A stretch of 64,000 nucleotides of DNA from Gammaproteobacteria bacterium (GCA_004173475.1 SEBU01000001.1:1550001-1614000), one strand, 5' to 3'. Positions 27,514 through 37,789 are shown, counted from the first letter of the stretch. Translations and numbers: made by a program. Notes: generated by a model from the letters alone, not told the origin.

Positions 27514-27672
27514 AATATTATCCGACTCTTAGGGTTTGTTTTACCAAAGTGATGGATACAGCATAGCCAATAAACCTGATCATAGCTGGCTATTGAGAGG
27601 GAAATTAAGCCTTTCAAAACAGGCGCAACATATAAAAACTACAGCATGTGAAAGGGCCACGCGGCAGCTTTG

Positions 27673-27681
27673 TGGTATTAT
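27673..27681 (+). promoter_or_regulatory. Possible extended -10 promoter for serA
   Basis: TGGTATTAT matches the extended -10 form (TGn plus TATAAT-like). It lies 80 bp upstream of the serA ATG. No good -35 hexamer is placed 17 bp upstream, as is common for extended -10 promoters. A 7-bp leader hairpin (GTTCGAG/CTTGAAC, one G-U pair) lies at 27713-27731. Confidence 0.35.
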
Positions 27682-27760
27682 GCGGCCCAAATTTTCCATC
27701 TCTCCATCGTGGTGTTCGAGCCTGGCTTGAACCTGCGAATTTCCCACTCCGGAGCTACCC

Positions 27761-28990
27761 ATGAGCAAAACTTCCCTCGTTAAGAGCAAAATTAAATTTC
27801 TGCTATTGGAAGGCGTGCACCAATCAGCGGTGCAAATCTTGAATGAGCAAGGCTATACCAATATTGAATACCTGAAGACTGCATTAGATGAAGATGCCCT
27901 CATCGAAAAAATTCAGGACGCTCATTTTGTCGGTTTGCGTTCACGCACCCAGTTGACACGTCGCGTGTTTGAAAACGCACCTAAATTAATAGCGGCAGGC
28001 TGCTTCTGTATCGGCACCAATCAGGTAGATTTGAAAGCAGCACAAGAACACGGCGTTGCAGTTTTTAACGCACCCTACTCCAACACTCGTTCGGTAGCCG
28101 AATTGGTGATTGCAGAAGCAATTTTATTGCTCCGTAATGTTCCGCAGAAAAATGCGGTTTGTCACCGCGGTGGCTGGGATAAATCAGCCGTAGGTTCGTA
28201 CGAAATTCGCGGTAAAACGCTCGGCCTTATTGGTTACGGCTCTATCGGCAGCCAGACCTCCGTTCTTGCCGAGTCACTCGGTATGGATGTTCAGTTTTAC
28301 GACACCATCACTAAGCTACCCTTGGGTAACGCCAATCAAATCCGTGAGTTGGATGATCTGCTGTCGACGTCAGATATTATTAGCTTGCACGTGCCTGAAA
28401 CCGCAGCCACTCAAAATATGATTGGTGCGCGTGAAATTTCCTTAATGAAAAAAGGTGCAATTTTAATTAATGCATCGCGTGGAACGGTTGTCGATATTGA
28501 CGCGCTGGCAGCAGCCATTAAATCAGGTGCGCTTGCAGGTGCAGCGATTGACGTATTCCCCGAAGAGCCTAAAGCAAATGATGATGAATTTGTGAGCCCT
28601 TTGCGCGGACTGGATAATGTTATTTTGACTCCACACATTGGCGGTTCAACCATGGAAGCGCAAGCAAATATTGGCGTTGAAGTGGCGGAAAAATTAATTA
28701 AATATTCTGACAACGGCACCACTATCAGTTCGGTTAATTTCCCTGAAGTTGCGTTACCAGGCCACCCGGATGCACATCGTTTATTACATGTGCATGCGAA
28801 CGTGCCCGGTATTCTTTCAAAAATTAACAATATTTTTTCGGATCGTCACATCAACATCGCTTCGCAATATTTGCAAACCAATGACAAAGTAGGTTATGTG
28901 GTGGTAGATATAAACTCACCTTACGATGAAGTTGCGCTGGAACAATTGAAAAATATCGAAGGGACTATTCGCTGCAGAGTTTTGTTTTAA
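27761..28990 (+). CDS. serA: D-3-phosphoglycerate dehydrogenase
   Basis: 409 residues, the size of the E. coli-type enzyme. It oxidises 3-phosphoglycerate to phosphohydroxypyruvate with NAD, starting serine synthesis. The NAD site is LGLIGYGSIGSQ (about 156-167), and the catalytic His/Glu region is EEP and LTPHIGGSTMEAQ. The C-terminal ACT domain (about 335-409) includes HANVPGILSKINNIF, the serine-binding site for feedback inhibition. GGAG lies 7 nt before the ATG. A strong bidirectional terminator follows 20 bp after the stop. Confidence 0.96.
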   Translation: MSKTSLVKSKIKFLLLEGVHQSAVQILNEQGYTNIEYLKTALDEDALIEKIQDAHFVGLRSRTQLTRRVFENAPKLIAAGCFCIGTNQVDLKAAQEHGVAVFNAPYSNTRSVAELVIAEAILLLRNVPQKNAVCHRGGWDKSAVGSYEIRGKTLGLIGYGSIGSQTSVLAESLGMDVQFYDTITKLPLGNANQIRELDDLLSTSDIISLHVPETAATQNMIGAREISLMKKGAILINASRGTVVDIDALAAAIKSGALAGAAIDVFPEEPKANDDEFVSPLRGLDNVILTPHIGGSTMEAQANIGVEVAEKLIKYSDNGTTISSVNFPEVALPGHPDAHRLLHVHANVPGILSKINNIFSDRHINIASQYLQTNDKVGYVVVDINSPYDEVALEQLKNIEGTIRCRVLF

Positions 28991-29010
28991 TTATTAAGTA
29001 AGCGCTCTTA

Positions 29011-29052
29011 AAAAAAGCCGCCAGAAAATTATCTGGCGGCTTTTTTATTTTT
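29011..29052. terminator. Bidirectional terminator between serA and the DUF3237 gene
   Basis: GCCGCCAG and CTGGCGGC form an 8-bp GC-rich stem, with A's before and T's after. It serves serA on the + strand and the convergent DUF3237 gene on the minus strand. Confidence 0.9.
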
Positions 29053-29617
29053 AAAGCAATTGGTGAACACCGATAATCACGTAGGGGTTTTCACCTGGCT
29101 TCAATTGTGGAATTTCCAAGGTGCCTAAAAATATCGCATGATTTAAATAAGCGTATTTGCTATCGCTAGGCGCTTCCAATTCCAGAACAGAGCGAATGTA
29201 AGGAGCAACATTTTTCTCGTCCGTTACTGGCGAATGAATCAGCGCTCTATTAATAACCTGGATCAGCACTCCATCGTTCGTTTTCAAAAGATAACGCGCG
29301 TGTAATTCTGTGTCGCCATCGGCCCGGGTCACTTGCCAGTCAGCCCCGCCAGGAATTACCGTGCCGTTGATATGCGGGCCGGTAAAAGTTCCGCCGAGAA
29401 TAGGAATAGTGCGCCTCGTACCGTATTTACTTGCGCCTAATTCCAACACGCTACCAATGTCTACTTTCGCGTCCCAAATATGCTTAGTGACAAAACGGTG
29501 CTCGGGTTCGCCATCGACCGGACTGTTTTTATCGTTACTTTTGGCAGATCTGATTGATTCGCCTGCATGACAGGAAAAAACATAAAGTAAGGATAATAAA
29601 CCAATTAAAATTCTCAT
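29051..29617 (-). CDS. DUF3237 domain-containing secreted protein
   Basis: 188 residues with a signal peptide (cleavage near CHAGE, residue 19). From about residue 45 it matches DUF3237: IWDAKVDIGSVLELG, RRTIPILGGTFTGPHINGTVIPGGADWQ, RYLLKTNDGVLIQVINR. The family is a beta-barrel of unknown function, often near esterases or aromatic catabolism genes. It lies 50 nt downstream of the tannase-type gene on the same strand and is probably cotranscribed. Confidence 0.85.
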   Translation of the reverse strand: MRILIGLLSLLYVFSCHAGESIRSAKSNDKNSPVDGEPEHRFVTKHIWDAKVDIGSVLELGASKYGTRRTIPILGGTFTGPHINGTVIPGGADWQVTRADGDTELHARYLLKTNDGVLIQVINRALIHSPVTDEKNVAPYIRSVLELEAPSDSKYAYLNHAIFLGTLEIPQLKPGENPYVIIGVHQLL

Positions 29618-29667
29618 CTTGCTCTCAAGTTAGGGTTCAATTTTTATCTAGGCTTTTTTTATAAAAT

Positions 29668-31368
29668 TTATAAACATACAAAGCTAGTCGCAGATTCAAT
29701 ATCACCCTTTTGGTAACTTGCAAAACGAGGCCACGGGCATAAAGGTCTTGTGCGAGTGGGGCTCCAATTTTGTGGTAATCCCTGATTACCGGCGCTCACA
29801 CTGGCAGCGATATTGTCGGGAGCTACACCCTGCTCCACCCATTTTTCTAATGCAGCCAAACCATCGAACTGGTCAGTTGCGGGACCTCCGCTACAATGAT
29901 TCATACCTGGCACTACAAACAAGCGAGCAAAATCCTGCGCTTTGCCGTGATAGTTTTTATTCAGCCTCTCATACCATTTAACAATATCGACGGTAGAAAA
30001 TACGGGATCACTTTGGCCTTGATAAATAATTAATTTACCGCCATGTTTGTTGAATGCTGTCAAACGCGGGTTAGCGATATCCGGCGGAGTCATAATTTCC
30101 ATCGCAGATTTTTTAAAGGTGTTATTAGTCGCAAATATTTTAGGTGCGTCGTGATCAAAATCAAATTTACTTAAAAATTCTAATAATTCTTCCGGCGTAC
30201 CACCAACTTCTGTGGGCGGCGTTGTGAATAAATAAGCGAGCGAACCTGCACCCATGGTGGCAATTAGCGGATTGTTATTCCACGTAGGAATGGGGCTTTC
30301 AAATTTCCAAAAACGCCAACCCTCGTCGGCAACGCCAGCGTCGTACCACCAACTGCTATATAAATTTTCTCCTCGACTATTGCGCGGACCACTCATAATT
30401 TGTGAGAAAGCATGAATTTGTAAATGACTTAAGCACGCCGATGATTTTCCGTTTTTACAACGCAAATTATTAATATTAAATTCACGCTGACAACGCTGAA
30501 TATTATTTACCAAGCCATCTTTAACATTATCTAGTTGGTCACATGCTTCAAGCACCTTGTCACCGATTAATTTCATATCTGCTCGGCTAAACGCATTGTG
30601 TAATTTTGGATCGACTTGCTGAGTACGCTGTACATCCCATGCATGTTGCACCGCCGCTTTTGGTAAATTGAAACCTGGCGCACCCACTAATATTCCGTCG
30701 AACATATCACCGTAGCGGCTCGCTGCTACCATACCGTGACGTCCGCCATTGGAGCATCCTGCGAGATAGGAGAAGGCAGAAGGTTTTCCATAAAACTGAT
30801 TTATAATTGCATTCGCAACTGGCGTCATTGTTGCCGTTGCTGCATAACCGTAATCTTCACGTGCCTGTGGATCCAAACCGAAACGATTGCTTGCTGTTAA
30901 ACCATATTGTTGATTTTCAGCAGCATCACCAGCGTGCCCAGCGTTGGTACTCAACACAGCATAACCACGCGCACGCGCTGAACGCCCCGCAAAAGCATTC
31001 AAATTACTAGCGTCACCTTCCGCTGCGACTACAGTGCCGTCATTACCACCATTCATTTGATATAAAAAGCGCTCATTCCAGCTGAGCGGCAAACGCATTT
31101 CAAATTCAATTCCGTAATGTTTCCCATCTATTCCGATACGCGAATTTACAATGCCCTTAACTTGGCAAAACGCGTCAGCTTCATTAATTTTCGACTCGCG
31201 CAACTCCAGTTGCAGCGCAGCAGGGAAATTATGATTAGCTATTTCAACGCAAGACGTTCTAGTCTTGCCGGATTCTGCAAATGCTGGTGAGTTATAAAAT
31301 GCAAGTAGTAAACAAATTCCACTTAATGGAAAGGATTTGATTCGCAATGACAAAATATTTGTAAACAT
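29668..31368 (-). CDS. Tannase/feruloyl esterase family secreted hydrolase
   Basis: 566 residues with a signal peptide (cleavage near AFAES, residue 32). The alpha/beta hydrolase core has the Ser nucleophile in LAGCSNGGRHG (about 217-227), the Asp in IIYQGQSDPVFS and the His in VPGMNHCSGG. The Cys residues next to Ser and His match the CS-D-HC motif of tannase-family enzymes, where a disulfide supports the triad. It cleaves ester-linked phenolics such as feruloyl or galloyl groups from plant material outside the cytoplasm. It leads a two-gene operon with the DUF3237 gene. Confidence 0.93.
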   Translation of the reverse strand: MFTNILSLRIKSFPLSGICLLLAFYNSPAFAESGKTRTSCVEIANHNFPAALQLELRESKINEADAFCQVKGIVNSRIGIDGKHYGIEFEMRLPLSWNERFLYQMNGGNDGTVVAAEGDASNLNAFAGRSARARGYAVLSTNAGHAGDAAENQQYGLTASNRFGLDPQAREDYGYAATATMTPVANAIINQFYGKPSAFSYLAGCSNGGRHGMVAASRYGDMFDGILVGAPGFNLPKAAVQHAWDVQRTQQVDPKLHNAFSRADMKLIGDKVLEACDQLDNVKDGLVNNIQRCQREFNINNLRCKNGKSSACLSHLQIHAFSQIMSGPRNSRGENLYSSWWYDAGVADEGWRFWKFESPIPTWNNNPLIATMGAGSLAYLFTTPPTEVGGTPEELLEFLSKFDFDHDAPKIFATNNTFKKSAMEIMTPPDIANPRLTAFNKHGGKLIIYQGQSDPVFSTVDIVKWYERLNKNYHGKAQDFARLFVVPGMNHCSGGPATDQFDGLAALEKWVEQGVAPDNIAASVSAGNQGLPQNWSPTRTRPLCPWPRFASYQKGDIESATSFVCL

Positions 31369-31468
31369 AAGCGGATTCTCTTTTGTATTATTATATTGAT
31401 CATATCACTGCTCTACGTCTGTTGGAAATCCAGTAATCCATTTCACGAGCGCGACAGATTTAGGTGCC

Positions 31469-31505
31469 AAAAAAAAGCCGCTGGTAAAATACAGCGGCTT
31501 TTTTT
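31469..31505. terminator. Bidirectional terminator after the dedA gene
   Basis: GCCGCTG and CAGCGGC form a 7-bp stem flanked by A's and T's. It ends the minus-strand DedA-type gene, before the tannase gene. Confidence 0.85.
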
Positions 31506-31527
31506 ACATTCGTTTATAGCTTTAATT

Positions 31528-32181
31528 TTATTGCGCAATGACTTTTTTCTCGCGATATGCTTTCCATGCTTCGTAGAATATTGGCAATACAGATATCACC
31601 AGGATTGCCATAATTAATAGGGTGAAATTTTTACGAACGCTTGGGATATTGCCGAAGAAATAACCCGCGTATAAAAATATTCCAACCCACAGCAGCGCGC
31701 CAGCAACATTATAAGCAATAAATTTCGGATACTTCATGCCACTCATTCCCGCCACAAATGGAGCGAAAGTGCGAATGATGGGAACGAAGCGCGTCATAAT
31801 AATCGCTACGCCACCGTGTTTTTCGTAAAAGCTATGAGCTTTGTTTAGATAATCCTGACGAAAAATTTTCGAATGTGGGTTGCGGAACAATTGTTTTCCA
31901 AAAAAACGACCGATCGTGTAATTAACAATATTTCCTAAAACCGCGGCGCTAATGACAAGAATGGCCATCACATTTACATCAAGGCTAGTACCAACCACCA
32001 AAGCTCCGGCGGCAAATAATAGCGAATCACCGGGTAAAAACGGTGTTACAACCAAGCCAGTTTCACAAAAAATAATTAAAAATAAAATACCGTAAATCCA
32101 CATACCATATTGATTAAATAATTCGGACAGATGTACATCAATATGTAAAATAAAATCGATAACCAAATGAATAAATTCCAC
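31528..32181 (-). CDS. DedA family membrane protein
   Basis: 217 residues from the GTG at 32181. This start was chosen over the ORF-track ATG because AGGG lies 7 nt before it and the protein then begins with [17 protein letters not shown], like E. coli DedA. Family motifs are [22 protein letters not shown] and [21 protein letters not shown] (the key Arg and Pro). About five hydrophobic segments. DedA proteins are inner-membrane lipid transporters (scramblase/flippase-like for undecaprenyl phosphate or phospholipids). It follows the hydrolase gene by 32 nt. Confidence 0.9.
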   Translation of the reverse strand: MEFIHLVIDFILHIDVHLSELFNQYGMWIYGILFLIIFCETGLVVTPFLPGDSLLFAAGALVVGTSLDVNVMAILVISAAVLGNIVNYTIGRFFGKQLFRNPHSKIFRQDYLNKAHSFYEKHGGVAIIMTRFVPIIRTFAPFVAGMSGMKYPKFIAYNVAGALLWVGIFLYAGYFFGNIPSVRKNFTLLIMAILVISVLPIFYEAWKAYREKKVIAQ

Positions 32182-32213
32182 AGCACGGCCCTTAGTAATA
32201 AATTGAAACACTA

Positions 32214-33197
32214 TTAATTAAAAAAATATTTTTCAATCGCTGCGAACAGATCGCGCCGATAATTTTCACTTTCGTTGACCAGTTGATGCGCCGCACCTTC
32301 CAGGTACACGATTTCTGCATTAGGCAGCTTACGCTTGATGAGCGAAAGATTGTAATTCCAGTCAACCGTCATATCTTCAGTGCCTTGAACGATCAATACG
32401 TTTTTTTGCAATGGAGATAAGGTCAAAAACAATTCGTGCCACGCTTTCATTGCACCTATCCATTGCAAGGATAAATGCCTGGCCTGTAATGGATCTTGAT
32501 GATGAATAAAATCAAGAAATACGGGATCGTGAGAGTTATTGCTAAACTTACGTGAAATACGTTGCGCAAAATGACGCACAACCGCGTAAACGTGTCTTCC
32601 CATGTGCCGACCACGCCACGCTCTTGGTAGAACGAGCGGACTGCATAGCACCAACTTTTTAAACGGATCTGTTCCGTTTTTTGCAACCACATGGCGCCAT
32701 AAATAGTTTAATAATGCGGCGCAGCCCGTACTTTGGCCGATGGCATACAAAGTCTGCGGCATTATAACTGCACTTTGTTGCAAAATTTCAGCAACAACAT
32801 CACCGTATTGATTAAAAGAATTTATAACGGCTGGCTCACCGCTGCTCAGCCCATGTCCAGGAAGGTCAAACGCAAGTACGGCAAGGTTATGCTCAATCGC
32901 AAAACGAATGGGGTGGCCAAAAATACCCACATGATCATAATAACCGTGCATTAACACTAAAGTTCCTTGGGGATTAGCGGGTAGCCAGTAGTGTGTTGCG
33001 ATTTTAAAAGCTGCAGCATCTACATACCCAAAACCATGCGTAAGCTGTTCGTATTGTTTTACAAAATTAATCCCGTAGTGATTTAAATAATGTTGAACGA
33101 GCGGTGCGTTTTGCCAATCACAATCTTTTACAGGGGAAAACTCCAGTTTTGGTAGTAGCTTGGAAAGATCTTGTAAATCCTGCTGGGTAAGCGGCAT
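32214..33197 (-). CDS. Alpha/beta hydrolase (lysophospholipase-like)
   Basis: About 327 residues from ATG 33197; the ORF track uses a GTG four codons earlier, and neither has a strong ribosome site. The nucleophile elbow is [11 protein letters not shown] (about 148-158), the oxyanion region [10 protein letters not shown], the Asp in [12 protein letters not shown] and the His in [18 protein letters not shown] and [12 protein letters not shown] are typical of the serine aminopeptidase S33/monoacylglycerol-lipase-type family. It has no signal peptide, so it is cytoplasmic. It is probably cotranscribed with dedA. Confidence 0.88.
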   Translation of the reverse strand: MPLTQQDLQDLSKLLPKLEFSPVKDCDWQNAPLVQHYLNHYGINFVKQYEQLTHGFGYVDAAAFKIATHYWLPANPQGTLVLMHGYYDHVGIFGHPIRFAIEHNLAVLAFDLPGHGLSSGEPAVINSFNQYGDVVAEILQQSAVIMPQTLYAIGQSTGCAALLNYLWRHVVAKNGTDPFKKLVLCSPLVLPRAWRGRHMGRHVYAVVRHFAQRISRKFSNNSHDPVFLDFIHHQDPLQARHLSLQWIGAMKAWHELFLTLSPLQKNVLIVQGTEDMTVDWNYNLSLIKRKLPNAEIVYLEGAAHQLVNESENYRRDLFAAIEKYFFN

Positions 33198-33444
33198 AGG
33201 TTTTTGCACCAGTTACATGACGGTCACTTTTTACGTCGAATTTTTTAAGATCTTACAACAACAGATGTTTATTTGTTGATTTTTTCTTGTTCAAAAACCT
33301 GGCTATCGCAAAGCAAATGTAGACATGGCGTTACATCGTTTAGATTTGTTGATTGATGAGATGTTGAAATTTTAAGGCGGGTTTAATTTGCAAATTTGGA
33401 TTTATTTTAAGTGTCAAAAAAACACGCAGCTAATATCAAGGCAA

Positions 33445-33479
33445 TAAAAAACCCGATGCTTTTTCAAGATCGGGTTTTT
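33445..33479. terminator. Terminator after the Tat-exported DUF1501-like gene
   Basis: AAAACCCGAT and ATCGGGTTTT give a 10-bp stem with A/T tracts on both sides. It lies just beyond the 3' end of the minus-strand gene at 33495. Confidence 0.88.
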
Positions 33480-33494
33480 CGCGATGGTGCCAAA

Positions 33495-35132
33495 CTACTT
33501 GGGGATAAGCCCGTCGACCAGGGAAGCTAATGGCCGGAAGGCGGTCATTTTATCTTGAAGTGTGCTATTGCCCAAACCATGACCTTTAAAAGTTTCTCCA
33601 AACTTCGCTTTTTCAGCATCGCCATGTAACGCCATGTAATTGAGTATCACGGTTTCAACCAAAAGGTTTACGTTATTAGCTGCGGGGCTTGAAGCGGTTT
33701 CAACATCACCGGAAGGACGCATGTATCCAATTTGTTGATGGACGCGTTGAGCTGCAGTTAACGCGGTAGGGTCTGCGCTTTCACCGCCAATTAATATCGG
33801 CCTGCTACCCGGGTTGTACACAAGGAAAAATGAGGATGCGGTTTGCTGATCATCACCAGTCCAAACACCTTTACCACGCCCAGCTACTGAATTGTCCATC
33901 ATGCCGTTGCTGAATACTGATCCATCACTAAATACATAAATCATTAGGGGCTTACCTAAACGCGCGGCGTATTCGAGACATGCTCCTATACAATTACCAG
34001 CACGTTCATCGCGAGTTTCGCCGGTTGAGCGGTCACCAGTATGGTAATCAAACCCCCCCATGGTTATGGTGCCAGCACCGGCGTAACCATTTACGACCAG
34101 CTTCATTACGGAGGCAGTTTTACGGTATTCACCATTAGAATTAAATTCTTCCTGGCCAAAAATGCTATTAGTCTGCCCGACTATGTTTGCATCGGACTGT
34201 ACGACAAGTTCGGTTCCGCTACCGAAACGATCCGCGTAATCAGCACTCTGAACATAACCGCAGCGAATCATTTCTTCTAATTTTTCGTCTCGCCCTGACA
34301 CAAGAGTTCCAGGATTGACGTGATCCAGTTTTTTATCACTGATCTTGTACATGGCCTCCATTACCGCTACCACGTCCTGCGTATCTGGCATTAAGGACTT
34401 GAGATCGCCAACGTCCACCAAGCCCGCTACATCTTCTGGTCGATCAACCTTAGTAGGACGCTTTTCAAGATTGATCATTAAAGATGGCGACATAGAATTA
34501 CCACCCGAGTCGCTATTTACCGATCCAATCAATGACATTAACGAACCATCAGCACCAGCTTTATTAATTCCATACATGGGGTTGTGCGGATTGTTACCCG
34601 TGTCATTCTCTGACCTCGCGGCAATTACCGCCCCATTTGTCATCCCCTGAGTCATTGCCGCTGCGCGGGTTTTTATGCCGCGCAGAAGCGCGCTGTCGGC
34701 ATGGAAAGCCAAGCCCAAACTGGTGTCATAAAGCAGAGCATTTGCAGCTTGTGATGCGTTGGGAGCCATATCCGCTGGTAAGCCCTGTTTGCTGTAACCT
34801 CCGGTGCTGAGGAAATCGAGCTGACCACCTTTTTGTCCGATAAGAACGTTTGAACCGGCGATATTTGCCCCACCGGCCAAGTCGAAACAGATAAAAGGAA
34901 TTTTGCCTGAGCCCGCTGAACGAATTTTGCATTCAGCACGTTTGGCGATAATCTCGGGCGAGAGCGAGCCTAATGCGGACTGAGCAAACAAGCTCAACAT
35001 TGATCCGCCAATAACCGTTGCTGAGCCAGCTTTAAAACCTTGCGCAATAAGTTCGCGGCGCGTAACGGGACGACGATGGTTATTCAGCAGCAGCGGCGCA
35101 TCTGGGTGAAGTGGACCTTTATTTTTAGCCAT
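33495..35132 (-). CDS. Tat-exported DUF1501-like protein
   Basis: 545 residues. A twin-arginine signal is seen at about residues 24-55 (VTRRELIAQGFKAGSATVIGG), so it should be exported folded. Segments such as FICFDLAGGANIAGSN, GFDYHTGDRSTGETRDERAG and YVFSDGSVFSNG resemble the alkaline-phosphatase-like DUF1501 fold, which is often Tat-exported and paired with cytochrome-type proteins. The assignment is by eye. It is last of a three-gene minus operon after the LamG protein (40 nt upstream) and a haem-motif protein. Its function is unknown; databases may carry unrelated names for this family. Confidence 0.6.
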   Translation of the reverse strand: MAKNKGPLHPDAPLLLNNHRRPVTRRELIAQGFKAGSATVIGGSMLSLFAQSALGSLSPEIIAKRAECKIRSAGSGKIPFICFDLAGGANIAGSNVLIGQKGGQLDFLSTGGYSKQGLPADMAPNASQAANALLYDTSLGLAFHADSALLRGIKTRAAAMTQGMTNGAVIAARSENDTGNNPHNPMYGINKAGADGSLMSLIGSVNSDSGGNSMSPSLMINLEKRPTKVDRPEDVAGLVDVGDLKSLMPDTQDVVAVMEAMYKISDKKLDHVNPGTLVSGRDEKLEEMIRCGYVQSADYADRFGSGTELVVQSDANIVGQTNSIFGQEEFNSNGEYRKTASVMKLVVNGYAGAGTITMGGFDYHTGDRSTGETRDERAGNCIGACLEYAARLGKPLMIYVFSDGSVFSNGMMDNSVAGRGKGVWTGDDQQTASSFFLVYNPGSRPILIGGESADPTALTAAQRVHQQIGYMRPSGDVETASSPAANNVNLLVETVILNYMALHGDAEKAKFGETFKGHGLGNSTLQDKMTAFRPLASLVDGLIPK

Positions 35133-35172
35133 GATTTCTTACCTAAAATTGTCTAGTAAGGAAGCTGTTGCA

Positions 35173-37788
35173 TCATTGCAACAGCATCGCCGCGCTGCCG
35201 AAGGCCGCTGAACAAGTTGCTTTTACTGTGGTTAGCGTTCGATTGTTACAGGCATTACCACTACAGTTCGCCATATTGGTTATTAACGCATTCAATACGG
35301 TCTTCATTTCTGCTGCTGTGGGCTGTGAACTCACTGAACCATTCGCGAACAATCTATTCAATAACGGATTTATTATTTGGTCTCGATTCGCGCTGTCAGC
35401 CGGGAAAACCGCTGCCACTGGTGCAGTGAACGGGAAGCCGCTACCAAAATATTGGTCACGTGAAGTAGGATCGCTAACCAAGGCATTACAGTAAGAAACA
35501 GCTAACTGCGTAATCCCCATTTGCTGCGCTGCGAGGAAACCGTCCAGGTTCGCTAAGGTTGGAAGTTGTTGCTGAACTTTTTGATAAACCGTATAGACCG
35601 CAGGATTACTGGTAGGAACACCGGTTAGCACAGATAAGGTGGCGTTAATTTCTGCAAAGCGACGCAAACCGATTTGTGGCTGACCCACCACAGCGGCGGG
35701 TTCGACGGCTGCCGGCGCGCTCGGAACAGGGCGATTGTAAGCAGGCCTGCTGCCAATCTTATCGAACGTAATAAAGAACTGATCGGTATCCGGGCCGTTT
35801 TTAGCGGCTATAACAGTACCTAAATTGGAGAGATATTGACGACCTTTTGTTTCCCCAGCGGTATCCATCTTTCCGGAATTGAGCGACGCAGTCAGGTTTG
35901 CAAATACCTGCCCGACTGGTGCTTCCTCGCCGTTGACACCAATACGTACCCCTTGCAAAGGTATGTCGGAGTCGATCATTTTTCCGTCTAAATTAACGAA
36001 GAAGGGATTGGCGAAGAGATAGCCATAATCGTCAATCTGCTGAACTTCGAATACGATAAAACTGCCTGAGTATTTGGTTGCGTCCGTATCAAGCAATTCA
36101 GAAATGTTGAACAGCAGTAAATATTTTGCCCCCACGCCAACCTTATAGTTCGCGGCGATATCCGCAGCGCTCATGGCACGCTTATGAATACCGAGGAAGC
36201 GCATATTGCCGCTCCAGTTTGACGCAGTAGCGTTGCCGGTGACTTCATTTCCTACAACCAATGCAAAATTGCTATCCCAATCTTTAAGGCTTGCAGGCTT
36301 ATCTGGATCTTGATCTTTAGCATTTTGGGTGATGTCTTCTCCGTTGACATAAATTTTTCTACCATTTACCGGGTCGAACGTAACTACGGCATGCTGAAGG
36401 GTAGCCTGCACTCTTTGATCCGTGTCGTTAGTATGGAAAGCGTCTCCGTTTGTTAAAGACAGCCCGTTAGCATCGCTTTTAGTCGTGCGATTCAGGAAAT
36501 CGTAATTGTATTCATACTGTCCCAAAGTGAAGTTTCGCACCGTGTCGCTACCTGAGTAACTCACGATCCTTGACGGATTGTTGTCGTTTCCGCCCTGGGT
36601 CACATTGTCAGGGATGATCCAGGTTTCAATAGTGTACTCGCCGGACCCGTTGATTAAATCAAACAACTTGCGACTATTCGCAGTGCTCGCCTGCGCACGG
36701 CCGGCGTCGCGGATTTTAATTCCCCACGCACTGCTCCAGCCCACGTTGCCTATCAGATTCAAATCAGCCGCTGGCGAAATACCGCTCGTATCGTAAGCGA
36801 TAGTGCCTTTACCAGATTTGAATTCGTACTTGGCAATCAGGTTAGTGTCCACGCGGCCGCCACTGCTCAGTACGAACGCATCACTTAAACCAACCGCTTT
36901 ACTGACTATTAATGCAGGATCGATTTTTACCGCGTCTAATGTAAGGGCGTATTTTTCTATGGCTTCAAGCATTTCCTTCGAATTGGCGACACAATCGCTC
37001 CAGCAATTGTGAAAATCGGTTCCTAGGCGCACCACAAAACGTGAGTCCTTCTCCTTCGGGTTATCCAATCGAATTTTAGTCTTTGCTGCCTCATAAGCTA
37101 CTGCAATATCCCCGCTGGCAAAATAAGGTTGCTGCTTCGTAAGAGCGCTTTCAGAGTGACAGTTTGAGCAGTATTTAAGCAGAAAAGGTTTATGGATAAT
37201 CTCTTCAAAAGCTGTGCTATCTAATGGAAAAGTTTTAGCGTTGCCGATGTCTTTTACCGCCGGCGCTTTGAGGACAACTGTATTCGTTGTTGTTCCTGCC
37301 TCACCGGCCCATTTGGTAATCCATGTTGTGATGGTATCGCCGCAAGCAACCGGATCTTTTAGCCAGCAATGGTGGCCGCTGCTGACTTTACTGACGATGC
37401 GAGATTCACTTGGGCTAGCAAGTGAAACCAGGTTGTTGCTAATGACCGCTTCATAGGCGAGATTGATGTCATCACCGCGAGCAAACATGGGCGACTGCTT
37501 CGCCGATGAGTCACTATGGCAGCCGCCACAGCGATCAGCAGGGGCGATGTTCACCCATAGTTCCGTCTGGAATTTGATGACGTCGGGCGTAGCTGCTTGC
37601 TTCTCACCTTTGTAAGTGAAAGAACCGCCACTTCCGTTCCCATTATTTGTATTTGGATTTGTTTTGTTAGGAGTTTTACTGCCAGAGCCGCAGCTGGTAA
37701 GGACTAACGAAGTAATCGCTAGAATACTCAGCGAGCGAAGCAGATATTTAATATTTTTTGTAGAGGAGATGAGCATTAAATTATTCAT
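35173..37788 (-). CDS. Lipoprotein with duplicated CxxCH domain and LamG domain
   Basis: 871 residues from ATG 37788 (AGGGG, 7 nt upstream). The lipobox is LVLTSC with the lipidated Cys at about 33. Two copies of a domain follow (about 65-155 and 185-285). Each has CxxCH (CGGCH, CSNCH), then a PxFAxGDxxxAYEA block, then HxCW with a further Cys. They look like diverged cytochrome-c-type haem domains. From about 320 to 530 a LamG/concanavalin-like domain is suggested by LIAKYEFKSGKGTIAYD and GEYTIETWIIPDN. The C-terminal 300 residues are unassigned and bear four Cys near the end. It follows the gene at 39049 by 1 nt. Confidence 0.75.
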   Translation of the reverse strand: MNNLMLISSTKNIKYLLRSLSILAITSLVLTSCGSGSKTPNKTNPNTNNGNGSGGSFTYKGEKQAATPDVIKFQTELWVNIAPADRCGGCHSDSSAKQSPMFARGDDINLAYEAVISNNLVSLASPSESRIVSKVSSGHHCWLKDPVACGDTITTWITKWAGEAGTTTNTVVLKAPAVKDIGNAKTFPLDSTAFEEIIHKPFLLKYCSNCHSESALTKQQPYFASGDIAVAYEAAKTKIRLDNPKEKDSRFVVRLGTDFHNCWSDCVANSKEMLEAIEKYALTLDAVKIDPALIVSKAVGLSDAFVLSSGGRVDTNLIAKYEFKSGKGTIAYDTSGISPAADLNLIGNVGWSSAWGIKIRDAGRAQASTANSRKLFDLINGSGEYTIETWIIPDNVTQGGNDNNPSRIVSYSGSDTVRNFTLGQYEYNYDFLNRTTKSDANGLSLTNGDAFHTNDTDQRVQATLQHAVVTFDPVNGRKIYVNGEDITQNAKDQDPDKPASLKDWDSNFALVVGNEVTGNATASNWSGNMRFLGIHKRAMSAADIAANYKVGVGAKYLLLFNISELLDTDATKYSGSFIVFEVQQIDDYGYLFANPFFVNLDGKMIDSDIPLQGVRIGVNGEEAPVGQVFANLTASLNSGKMDTAGETKGRQYLSNLGTVIAAKNGPDTDQFFITFDKIGSRPAYNRPVPSAPAAVEPAAVVGQPQIGLRRFAEINATLSVLTGVPTSNPAVYTVYQKVQQQLPTLANLDGFLAAQQMGITQLAVSYCNALVSDPTSRDQYFGSGFPFTAPVAAVFPADSANRDQIINPLLNRLFANGSVSSQPTAAEMKTVLNALITNMANCSGNACNNRTLTTVKATCSAAFGSAAMLLQ

Positions 37789-37789
37789 C

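Noticed and set aside
27713-27731. serA leader hairpin as a riboswitch
   Set aside because: A single 7-bp stem with no conserved core; too little for a known riboswitch class.
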